DNA of 64,000 bases, from assembly GCA_025765615.1 (NCBI GenBank), contig JAIVFJ010000114.1, positions 1-64,000 of the forward strand, given 5' to 3'. Both the position numbers and the translations under genes were made by a program. The notes beneath the pieces were generated by a model, which saw nothing but the letters and a program-made list of their open reading frames with translations, was not told the DNA's origin and ran no database searches. Position 1 is the stretch's first letter, and every line of letters begins with the position of its first letter. The stretch is from Zopfochytrium polystomum. Its lineage: Eukaryota > Chytridiomycota > Chytridiomycetes > Chytridiales > Chytridiaceae. This document shows positions 11,076 to 21,200 of this stretch, one piece after another.

Positions 11076-12106
11076 TCCGCGTTTCTCCGGATGGCGAGTG
11101 ATAGGATCACAAAGAGAGGTTAGGTATGACTCGGGGGAATGCGGAGTGTTGGCGTATTTGCTGCTGTGCGTAAGCGAAACAGTCGGAGCGCAGTTGATCA
11201 AGTGCACAAGGGACAGAAACTGATTGCAATTGCCGATGCGGCGACAACACGCTTAGCTTGCAGGCTATTGAACAGCCAACGCGAACGCTGTTGTGGATGC
11301 CAGAGGAATGGGCGGGGTGGCCACGGACAGCGCTGCAGGGCAAATGTGGGGGCACACTTGGTTGACTGACAAGTTGGTTCGACGGGCAAGGCGACGGGGG
11401 TAAGCACAGATTGGAAAAACGGACGAGATGAGAAAGATCGAAAGATCGACAGGCGCTGAAGCAGGAGAGAGACGTAGAATGTGAGAGCACGGCTGAAAGA
11501 GGTTAAGATAGGGGGGGGGGGGGGAAGCAAGGGCGATTGGAATGGCAGAAAGGGGCGACGTGGAGAGGTGGCGGCAGGCGGGCACCCGATGACAGGCGTC
11601 GCTGTTGCTTGGATGAGTTGCGTTGCAGAGGGTTGGTTGGTCAGAGGACGAGAGAAGAGAAGGCGAGAGAGAGAAAGAGACAGAGCGAGAGATAGAGACA
11701 GAGAGGGAGAGAGAGACTGTCTGTTAATGTGCTGTCTGTCTCCACGCTGCCGCCAGTGCAAAATATGTTCAATCATCCGACGTCTGTCTGTCTGTCTGTC
11801 GTTTTCTGTCTCCGTTTTTTTTGTCTTCAACGAAGCCGGCCAATTCACCCTTCTTCATCGGTCGTCACGTGTTCTGCCATTTTTCGGGCAACCAGTTGTT
11901 CGCCGCCACCAAGCCCACGAAGGGACTTTTCTATTTTTTCTATTTTTTTCTTTTTCTTCTTTTTTGTCTTTCGCTGTTCTCTTTTTTTTTTTTCCTTTCG
12001 TTCGTTCCGTTCACTCCACCATTCATTTCATGTGTTATGCGGAAAATCGGATGCGTGTCTCTCCTTCCAAACTTGGTAATTATCTTTTAGTTATCGACGC
12101 GCGTTT
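11076..12106. promoter_or_regulatory. Upstream region of the RRM gene, purine/pyrimidine biased
   Basis: Contains a G12 run near 11512-11523, GA-rich stretches at about 11640-11715, short TCTG repeats near 11780-11800 and T-rich runs at about 11930-11995. No conserved protein is encoded. It probably includes the 5' leader and promoter of the minus-strand RRM gene, but no specific element was recognised. Confidence 0.4.
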
Positions 12107-12220
12107 GCCGCGTTCGCCGCGGTGAGAAAGCCCAGACCAATGTCCATCAACAAGTCCCAAGGACAGACTTTGAGAATGGAACTAATTGATTTTCAGCAAC
12201 TTCTCAAGCTCTCTATGTGA
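12107..12220 (+). pseudogene. Possible Helitron helicase (Pif1-like) fragment
   Basis: A short frame reads KPRPMSINKSQGQTLRM before a stop at 12218-12220. S-I-N-K-S-Q-G-Q-T-L is close to the C-terminal helicase motif of Pif1-like helicases, especially those of Helitron transposons (usually A-M-T-I-N-K-S-Q-G-Q-T). The expected downstream motif ending V-A-L-S-R is missing, and I see no Helitron terminus, so this is at best a relic. Confidence 0.45.
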
Positions 12221-12663
12221 CCTTTCTACTAAATAAAATTTCCCCTTTATTTCCTTTTGCTTTTGCAAGGACTGTTTATATATAAGTTAACAGGCATCCC
12301 CTTGGGAAAGCAGAAACAAAAAAGGTGGTGGAAAAGGTTTTGGTGGAATGGAAACGAAAAGTTTATTTTTCTTTAATTTATTTATCTTATTTCTTTTTTT
12401 TTTCGTGCGTTGTGATGGCGTACAACAACCAAACAGTTCCACCTGAAAATTGTGTCGATTTTGCACTGGGAAACGCCCTGATAATCTTCTCCTATATTGT
12501 TGTGGGTGTCAAGACCTGCCAACACAAGATTTAATACTGTTAAAATACGTTTCCATCTTTAATTTGGTGGGGCTTCTGCTTCTGCGTCACGCATAGCAAG
12601 TAATTCTTTCAAAAATGGTTGAATCATTCATTCCACAATCAACAGAGTTGCACGTGTGACCAC
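12221..12663. other. Gene-free stretch downstream of the TIR-NB-ARC-LRR gene
   Basis: A+T-rich sequence with no supportable gene; a few A/T-rich hexamers could serve as 3'-end signals for the minus-strand gene that ends at 12664. Confidence 0.4.
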
Positions 12664-15600
12664 TTAAATCTCCACCTTAAGAGTATCTCTTGCTTTGCTA
12701 GCCTCGGCAATTGCAGTGCGTCCTTCTTCACCAACATAGTTTCCTTTTGGACAGCCGCAATGTAGAACAATGAGAGCACAAAGGAGAAAAATGCATCGTG
12801 CAGGCAGTCACAGATATGATTGAAATTTAAAAAAGATGTGCTTTGACAAAATGTTACTCACCTCCAAGATCAATGTGGCGCAAAGTTTTGTTGATCGTGA
12901 GGGCTGCAGCGATAGCTGTGGCCCCTTCTGTGCCTATGTCGTTGTCTGAAGGCTCAGTCTTTAAATCAATACCATCCAGCAAGGAATGGCCATGTTATCC
13001 ATCTCCTCACCACGAAGATTGATTGATAACAGAGTTTTGTTTGTGGTGAGAGCGTCTGCGATGGCTTTGGCTCCGTCAGGCCCAATCAAATTTCCTGTTG
13101 GCATTTGCAGTGCCAAATACAGCAGAAATTTTGCAATTCATGGTTTTGCTTCATGACCGTTGTTGCAGTGTTTTTCACGTACCTCGAAGACTAATAGATT
13201 GGAGTGCCCGGTTGGTCGTGAGTGCGTGAGCTACAGCTTTTGCCCCCTCAGCACCAATCTTGTCCACTTATAGATGGAGATAAGCAGGATAAGTTTTCAA
13301 TTTACACTCTCCCAAAGGAAGAGGTTTTCAACTCACCGCTGAGATTAATAGATTGGAGAGTCCTATTGGTAGCAAGAGCATAACCAACGGCTCTCGCTCC
13401 CTCAGGACCAATATTGCTCCCTATGCAATCCCAATATTTTTGGTGTATGGGTGAGTTGTGCAATTCCAGTTCACAGAAAACAGGCCAGATTGGGAAGTAT
13501 ATGGTGAGGGACTGGCGAATGGACGCACCTCGAAGATCAATTGATTTTAGAGCCCTGTTGGTGCTCAGGGTGTGAGCAAATGCTTTGGCACCTTCTGCGC
13601 CAATCTTGTTTCCTTCAAACATTCAGATTTGTGCAGGAAGGTTAAAAACAAATTGAAGTTGTCTCCACAATGCAAATGCAGCAACTTGAAAGGCCCAATC
13701 CAGACAAAATCTTTCTTGCTCACCCCAAATATGAAATGATTCAACATTGCTGTTGGTTGCGAGGGCTTGGGCAATTGCCATTGCACCTTCAGTGTCAATG
13801 TTATTATCTTCAAAAGAGGTAGAACTTAGTACAGGAAGCCAGCGTGAAGGGGCTCTCCCTCGCCATTGTCAAATTGTCCTACAAAAGCAGCAACCACTCA
13901 CCACCAAGGTCGATGGCTTTGAGAGAATTGTTTGTCATGAGAGAATCCGCAACGGCTTTAGCCCCATCAGCGCCAGCGTTGTTACCTGAAGGGTGTTTGA
14001 AGCAGGAGAAAAGTAGAGAATGTTGATGGATTTATGAATCAACAACAAATGTTTCTCAGGCGAAAATAGCACTTTCGACATACTCTGCAGAGATATGAAT
14101 TGCAAAGAAGTACTTGATCGCACAACTTCAAAAAGTAGTTTGACTTCGTTCGAACCAAGGTTTGAATCATCTGCAATACCAATGAGTGTTCATGCACAAC
14201 CTGTATTGGTGCACCAACTCAGTTCTAGTTCAGTTATTGATTTCATCATTTTAGACAGTCCCTCCAAGTCTCCCAAAGCGATTGCACGCTTCACCGAGTG
14301 CAGTGAATTCAACATCCTCTTATAGACATCTGCGAAGTATTGCCCTTGACTCTTGGGCACGGTACTCTTCTCCAGAACCACAGAATGTATGCATCGGTGC
14401 ATGGACAGGACAGAGTTGTTGGTGGTGATGAGTCTCAGGTCAGCCATCGGTCCCAATACCGCCTCAATGTTGCTGCCATCAGGTCTTTTTCGCCCAAACA
14501 AAAACTTGAGGTTCTTCTGAGTTCTCTTCATGGCATACACTGCATACTCCAGAATGGTGTGGTCAGGGTCCAGTAATGCCAGCCAGTGGATGAGCTCAAA
14601 CGCTTTTTCTGACTTTTCCTCCAAAGTGTCCAGAGAGACACTGACCTCAGGATAGATATCTTGGTCACGATTCAGTTTTTGCTTTTCCTTCTCAACAAGT
14701 CCAATGAACGCCTTCACTGAGATGTTCCTTCTCTGGCCGAGGTAAGCTGCTGCAACAGAGAGCCGCAGTGGGAGACCATTACAGAGGTGGAAAATTTCGT
14801 CTGCCTCCATTTCAGTCAAATTTCTGCCTGGAATATCCTGAAAGTAGGCTCTGCAGCTATCGACGCTAGGAAAATTGACTGGGATGGACTCCATCGCATG
14901 AATGTGGTTGCGCAGCACCAAAGGAATCCTTGTAGTGATCAAAACTGCAACACTCCCAATGTCCTTGACTGCTGCTAGAAACTTTTCAACGTCCAGGGCA
15001 TTATCCACATTGTCAAGAACAAACAGCCTTGACTCGTTCTCTGTGCGAAAAATTTGGCTTAGCTTATCCAACAGGATGTCCATATCTGTCAGGAACAGGG
15101 CAGGACAGGACAAGGCAGACAAGGAACTGAGAGGAGTGATGATTGTATTGGAAACAATAATTCACTTGAGGGATGGGACAGGTCCCCCATCCCCCTTTTA
15201 TACCTTTTGAGAGTGTTCCTTGTCAAGACTCCAAGAAAGTTCCAGAAAGAGCAATTAGTAATACAATGATACCAATGATACCAATGACAACAAGACAAGT
15301 CAGGAAAGCAAAGAAGGTTCCAGAAGGTTCCACAAGGTTCCATGAAGGAATGTTCTAGAAGGTTCCAGAAGGTTCCAGAAGGTTCCATGAAGGAATGTTC
15401 TAGAAGGTTCCAGAGGTTTCCAGAGGGTGATTCATAACAATATCCGTCGCCACCACCGTCAAATTGAAAATATGGAATGCAAAGAACTCCAAGCTTTTTT
15501 GCAGCTCCTCTTCAGTCTTGGAACCAATCCAAGAAACGTTGACTCTGCTCATAACCCTGTGGGCATACTTCATAGCAGTAAACGTCTTCCCAGATCCTCC

Positions 15601-16258
15601 AACTCCATGCAGGATAGCGACTCTGGAGGCTTTCAAATGCTGATCAATGAGGTCCCACAAATCTGAACGATCGATCCAATGAGGGGGATCTATCCTCATC
15701 GGCATATGGGGGAAGCAAGTTCCACTCTTTGCAGTCCTTGCAGCAGTGGGTACTGCAATGGGAGGAGCACTCTGCGCAGTCACACTTGTGTTCGCCATGT
15801 TTCCTTGAAGTGCGGAGGTCAAGGCCTTAGCTAATGCAGACAGAGCAGCAACTTTCTTGTGCTGATCATTCCAAACTGGATTGGAGAGGTCGTGGTCTGA
15901 GACCCACTTAGTAACTCTCTATCGTCTATTTTCACAGGAAATACCAACATTGCAATCCAGCAGTTATCAATGCTGCAGCACTCTGGCTCACCAGCTGCGA
16001 ATGGCTCAGTCTGACAGGCAACAGAGGCTTCCTCTGGTCACTCGCAAAGTCAATTTCGAGCGCACAATTGCGAGATTGAACATAGCCATCTGAGATGAAT
16101 GGGATCACAACCTGAGACGACAAAATTGCTGCTGTCATGGACCCATAGATGTTTCCCTGCATGTTGGATGTATCAATCCATATGTTGAAGCCCAGCTTTT
16201 CCAGGTAGTTGGCTACTTCACGGGCAATGTCCTTGTCGGCCCAGGAGTAGCTGACCAT
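12664..16258 (-). pseudogene. TIR-NB-ARC-LRR (TNL-type NLR) gene, interrupted by a solo LTR
   Basis: NLRs are intracellular receptors for non-self or altered self; TIR domains often act as NADases or signalling adaptors. The TIR segment (16258-15932) begins MVSYSWADKDIAREVANYLE and keeps SRNCALEIDFA, whose Glu fits the catalytic position. The NB-ARC has P-loop GVGGSGKT (about 15600), Walker B RLFVLDNVDNA, AVLITTR, CNGLPLRL and an MHD-like MHRCIH. At least nine LRR units of the ribonuclease-inhibitor type follow (e.g. GAEGAKAFAHTLSTNRAL), nearly every one on its own exon of about 84 nt in the same phase, ending with DTLKVEI and TAA at 12664. The gene looks disabled: an LTR at 15087-15439 splits the NB-ARC, and TGA at 14190-14192 interrupts the frame before the first LRR. 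The TIR/NB-ARC join near 15900-15940 is not resolved. LRR-bearing TNLs are not typical of fungi. Confidence 0.85.
15087..15439 (-). mobile_element. Solo LTR inserted in the NB-ARC domain
   Basis: A 353-bp sequence reading TGTTATGAATCACC ... TTCCTGACA on the minus strand, flanked by the 5-bp direct repeat ATATC (15082-15086 and 15440-15444, plus strand). It carries a TATA-like TATAAAAGGGGG and repeated GGTTCCAGAA/GGTTCCATGAAGG units. Removing the LTR and one repeat copy restores an uninterrupted NB-ARC frame, which proves it is an insertion. A second copy of this LTR family lies at 40763-41410 in the opposite orientation. No internal retrotransposon sequence is present, as expected after LTR-LTR recombination. 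Confidence 0.93.
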
Positions 16259-17062
16259 AGCCTTGAAATTTTGTTTAGTTTGTTACAGCCTGCCAAACAG
16301 AATAGACAATAACTTTCCACTGACATGAAAAGGGGAGCCACTGAGCATACTTGAGGTGGGTTGTTGATCTAATCAGTGGCGAGAGTAGTTGAGGTGTAGT
16401 GAGAGGTCTCAGCTCACACCCTGATCGAATCACTTGGGGTCTACTTGATGATAGGCAGGGTGACTGAATTCAATTCAGCAGCTGTGAATGAAGTTTGGTT
16501 CATTTCATAACTTTCTTACCTGATGAGGTGCTCTGTGTCCAAAGCAGTGGCAATGAATGAGGCACGGGGATGTTTATGCAAAGTAAATATTGGGACGGTT
16601 CAGATTGATGCCACTCTCGATCGTCGTTGGGGAAATGCGCAATGGTAGGAAAGTGACTCTATGGCAGTGGATGTCGAACGGCAGTCGATCAGTCGTTCGA
16701 TCGTGATCGACTCTTTGATTGATCCGAGGATGGATTCTGTGGTGTCTTTCTCTCTTTTCACATGGACTTAAGTGGATTGGCTGAATCGGGCCGCGTTCTC
16801 ACCGGTAAAACTCTCCAAGCGCGTCTTCATCTGTGCTTAATGAAGAACTGACTGACGGGTTTAAGTCTGTGCGGCCATGTGCTTGCGAGTGAAGGGCATA
16901 CAAAACCAACCCCACAGCCCAGTGAATCACTTCGGTCGCCACACATGAACGCCCGATCTTTGTACCTCGCCCCATCTTTACGCGCCATTCAGGTCGATGT
17001 TGAGTGTGCAAGAAAAAGTCCACGCGAGGGAAAAATACTCTTCTAAGTTTTACTTTCCTTTT
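16259..17062. other. Intergenic stretch between the TNL gene and a membrane-protein gene
   Basis: No conserved protein recognised. It contains palindrome-like GATC-rich sequence near 16685-16735. Any 5' exon or promoter of the minus-strand TNL gene would lie here, as would the 3' untranslated region of the gene ending at 17063. Confidence 0.4.
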
Positions 17063-17978
17063 TTATTTTTGTTTTTTCTGCTCTTTGGTTTGGTTCTGTG
17101 CCGAAGCAGCAGCAGCAGCAGAAGTAGCCGCCCGCGTCCCGTCCGCGGCGTCGGCTTTGTCGTCACGGGGGGCGCCTCCATCGTCGTCCGACGACGTGAC
17201 CTCGACGATCCACTGCACAAACCAGACGCCCATGATAAAGTGGATGGCGAACGTGAGGATGCCCGTAGCCGTGCGCTTGATGCCGGCGGCCGTGGCCGCG
17301 TCCACCGGTACGCCGTCTTTCAAAAACATCGAAGGCGACAGGAACCAGTCGGCCGAGATGCCGAGGACGGGCATCAGGAAGCGGGGCGAGGAGGTGGACG
17401 AGGAGGAGAAGCCGGCTGGCGAGGACGGGTTTGGCGCGCTGACCGGATCCAGGAGGCGGTGAAGGGTGAGGGCTGCCAAACCAAAGTGGAACAGGACGGC
17501 GCCGAATGCAAGAACTGTGACGGCGGCGGGCTGCGGTCGAGTGACGGCAACCGTGGCAAAGGGATGCAGCCAAAGGCGAGAAGCACTTGGGGCATTTTTT
17601 TTTTTTTTTTTTTTTTTTTGATAGACAGGTGAGATGATGATCGGAAGGAAGGAGATGAAGGAGTTACGAGCCGCCTTGCGGGGGGAGGCAAGACAGATGA
17701 GCAGAAAAACAAGGAAGAAGCGAGAAGAGGGATTAGCGGAGAGGACGCGCACCAATTCCAGCCATCTGGGCGGCGACAAGGGCGTCGGGCGGCACGGACA
17801 AAGGGTGGCCGAGCAGGCCCGTGGGTATGAAGCCGAGAGGCGGGGCGGTGGGGCTGCCGGCGGCCAAGGCGGCAACGTCGACGAGCGACAGGATGGACGC
17901 GACGGCCTCGAGGACGGCGTGCGCGATGAAGGGCAGAAACACGCGGAGAGAGGGCGGCGAGGTCGGCGAGGGCGGCAT
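17063..17978 (-). CDS. Uncharacterised multi-pass membrane protein
   Basis: Two exons, 17978-17753 and 17514-17063, join in frame across a 238-nt intron (GTGCGC...CACAG) that contains a long poly-T run. The predicted protein is about 225 residues. Hydrophobic segments that could span the membrane are VFLPFIAHAVLEAVASIL near the N-terminus, IVLAFGAVLFHFGLAALTL just after the splice, and ILTFAIHFIMGVWFVQWIV near the C-terminus. The tail is acidic, then Ala- and Lys-rich (EQKKQK), and should face the cytosol or an organelle lumen. I do not recognise the family. It is transcribed divergently from the Fun30 gene, with only about 290 bp between the two start codons, so a shared promoter is plausible. 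Confidence 0.65.
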
Positions 17979-18043
17979 CGTCGGACGCGGTGGTGGCCCA
18001 AAGGTGGGGTTGGGTTGGTTGGCTTTGCAGAGGATCGACGCGC

Positions 18044-18083
<40 letters not shown>

Positions 18084-18265
18084 GCCCGACTTCAGTTCTT
18101 GTGATTTAGTTCTCTTTCTTTCTTTCTTTCATTTCTCGTTCTCCCCCAACCACACCTCACTGTCTGTTCCCTGTCTCTGTCAAGATCCTCCGATATCGTT
18201 CAATCCATTACAGCTCACTCACTCACTACAACCATACGGGCGACGGCTGTTGGGTTAGAACCCTC
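17979..18265. promoter_or_regulatory. Divergent promoter region
   Basis: The short gap between the membrane-protein start (17978, minus) and the Fun30 start (18266, plus). It contains a tetranucleotide CTGT run (18043-18083) and a pyrimidine-rich stretch to about 18130. No TATA box was identified. Confidence 0.5.
18043..18083 (+). repeat. (CTGT)n microsatellite
   Basis: About ten uninterrupted CTGT units within the divergent promoter region. Confidence 0.95.
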
Positions 18266-21200
18266 ATGCAGCGTCCGCAGCGTGACCATCCACGGCGCGC
18301 GGACTCATCGTCGGCTTCCACCACACCGCCAACAGGAGCAGCAGCCTCGTCGTCGTCGTCGTCGTCGTACTCGAGCTCTTCCTCGCGATCGGCTGCGTCT
18401 TCAGCGAATGGCGGTACCTGTCCCAGCAGCGCCCTTGCACCTCCCGCAGCTTCTCTTCCACCAGCTGTAGGCTCGACGCCCGCGTCCGATCGGCTGAAAT
18501 CGTTCAAGTTTGCCGCAACTCCGCGGACACTGCTCAATCCCATCTTCGTACCGGAGACTCCGGCGGAAAAGACTCCCTCGGACTCGCTCGATGCCGTACC
18601 CACTTTCAGAACCCGATCCCCGATAAGATCGCCCGTCGTCAGCCGGAGCAGCACCGTGGGTTCACCGGACGAGGGGCCAGCCAGCCAGTCCAGTTCCCCG
18701 CTCATGTTGTCCAAGTCCCTTTCCAGCAAGCTTGGCTCCACGTCCATTCTGAGCAACTTCAGATTCGACGCATCCAATGGAGCGGGCGGGGGTCCCTCTG
18801 CAGCCGCCTACGAAGACACCTCCCTCTGGGCCAGCGTCAAGGTTCCTTCTCTGGTCAAGAAGGTACGACCCGTAGCGAAGCCTTCGTTCCACTTCCCTTT
18901 CGTCACGCCGTCCCCCACTTCAGCCCCTCGATCGGCTTTGCCGCCTCCGTCGAAATTCGCGACGTCCAAATCTATCGACGATGACCTCGCCCAGCTGCTC
19001 GACATGTTCCCGACGCATCCCGTCGATGTGGTCACCGACGTATTTGAGGAATGCGAATGGAACTTGGCCAGCACCAAGCGGAGGCTGGTCGAGATTCTGG
19101 ACGGCGAAGAGGAATCGGCCGAGCCGGCCAAAAAGAGGCGCCTTGTCAAAATCTCTGAGAGGGACGAGCATGCAGACACGAAGACGGAGGCGGCGGCCGC
19201 GACGAAGCAGCCACCCGTGAAACACGTGTCGGCCATCACGAAGCAAAACATGAAGGTAAAGGCGAGCGCAAAGAAGTCGAGGCACGATTCCGACGTTTCC
19301 GATTATGAAAGTTACGGAGACGACTCAGAAGCAGCCAGGAGCGACAGCGAAGACGAAGAAACTCGGTTCATTCGGGAAAGCGAGATGTTTGATTTCTTCA
19401 ACAAGGCCGACCTCAAAGAGTTCCTAGATACCTTGATGTGCTCCGAGGAGCAAGCGACTTCTGTTTTCGGTAGGTATCGACTTGCTACCAAACAGACCCG
19501 ATCATCCCCCCGTTTCCTCTAACTATTCTGTTCAGGACTTCGTCCGTTTGAAAGTGTGGAAGACCTGCGGTCGAAGCTGCAGTCTCAGAAGAGGAAAAAG
19601 CTTGGCGGGTTAATGGATAAATATGACGAAATAATGCGCGGATACTCTGGTGTGGATAGCTTAATTCGGAATTGCGAGGATATCGGAGACTCCATGATGG
19701 CTGTGTTAAAGAGTTGGTCGTCATCGACAAAGCCAAGTACGCCGAATTCGCAAGCGAGCGACGAAGACAGCGGCGCGATCGCGTTGACGAATTTCGCACC
19801 GCCAGAGTCGAGCTCGTTGGATGCATCTATCGACGGCAGTAGCTGCTTAACAGAACAGCCGGCGCTTTTGAATGGTGATTTACGCTTGAAATCATATCAG
19901 CTTGTTGGCGTTAGTTGGATCAATCTGCTACACACAAAAGGGTGCGGTGGAATTCTGGCGGACGAGGTTCGTGCTGAACTATCAGCTTGCCGTTTTTCGC
20001 TAAAGGGTGACCAGATGGGACTTGGAAAGACCGCCCAGGTTATCGCCTTTTTGTGTCTTCTTAAGGAAAAGGGCAACAATGGCCCTCATTTAGTTATCGT
20101 TCCGTCATCGACAATAGGTGAGATTGATGATGAATTGTTTCGCGCTTAACGCACTTGTTAGAGAACTGGATGCGCGAGTTTGAGCGATGGGCACCGGTGA
20201 TCGATGTAATTGCTTACTATGGGAGCCAAAGCGAGCGATCGGAACTTCGCATGAAATTGGAAGAGAGCCCGGTCGATGTTGTCCTCACGACGTACAACCT
20301 GGCTTGCAGCTCGAAGGAAGATCGGGCGTTCTTGAAAAAGTTGCGGCCACACTCTTTGATTCTCGATGAAGGACGTACGTTTCTTTGAGCCCATTCCTTC
20401 AAACGCGCACGTTTCTGAAATGTTCCGCAGATATGATGAAAAACATGAACAGCTCGAGATTCAAGCACATTAATTCTATCTCGGTAACATTAATGATGCA
20501 TCTTGATGTCGCTCTTATCTATTTATTCTCCCCTCTGCGCTGGCCAGTCTTCCTTTCGGTTGCTCTTGACAGGTAATGTTTGCAACCAATGAGCTGCTAC
20601 TGTAGTGGAACTCACTTTAACTTCGCAAACAGGCACACCTCTTCAGAATAATTTAATGCAACTTTTGGTCTGTGCTACACAATTGCCCACGAGCGTTGAT
20701 CTGACTGTTTGTAGTCTCTCCTTACGTTTATCTTGCCGGGCTTGTTCAAAGACGCGATGCAGACCCTTAAAGTTATTTTTTCGACAAAGCCCAGTGCGGG
20801 GCAGGACCCCAACTCGAGCCTTTTGAGCCAGCAGAGAATTGTCCGCGCCAAAAAGATGATGACACCGTTCGTTTTGCGGCGGAAGAAATGCCTGGTGCTC
20901 ACGGAGCTGCCAGCAAAGGAGAGATTTGTCGAGTATTGTCAGGCAACCCCTTCGCAAGCTGCACTCTACCAGGTAACCTTTTTATGGCAGAGCAAAACGC
21001 ATTTCTTACTCAGTTTTCTTTCACCTCCTTTCCATATGTATATCGTCCTAGTCGATCGTGGCGGACTGCAAAAAATCGTTCCTTGTGCAGAAAGCAATGG
21101 TGGCCGAGGAGACCAGCGAGCAGAACGGCCGCAAAAAGGGCAAACGCGCAGAGGCCGCCCGCAAAAAGGCGCCACCAAAGGGCTCGGACGACAGCTCCGG

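Noticed and set aside
17063..18001. Single 312-residue minus-strand reading through the membrane-protein intron
   Set aside because: It includes a run of lysines from the intron's T tract and a Pro/Arg-rich shadow N-terminus; the spliced two-exon model gives continuous hydrophobic segments.
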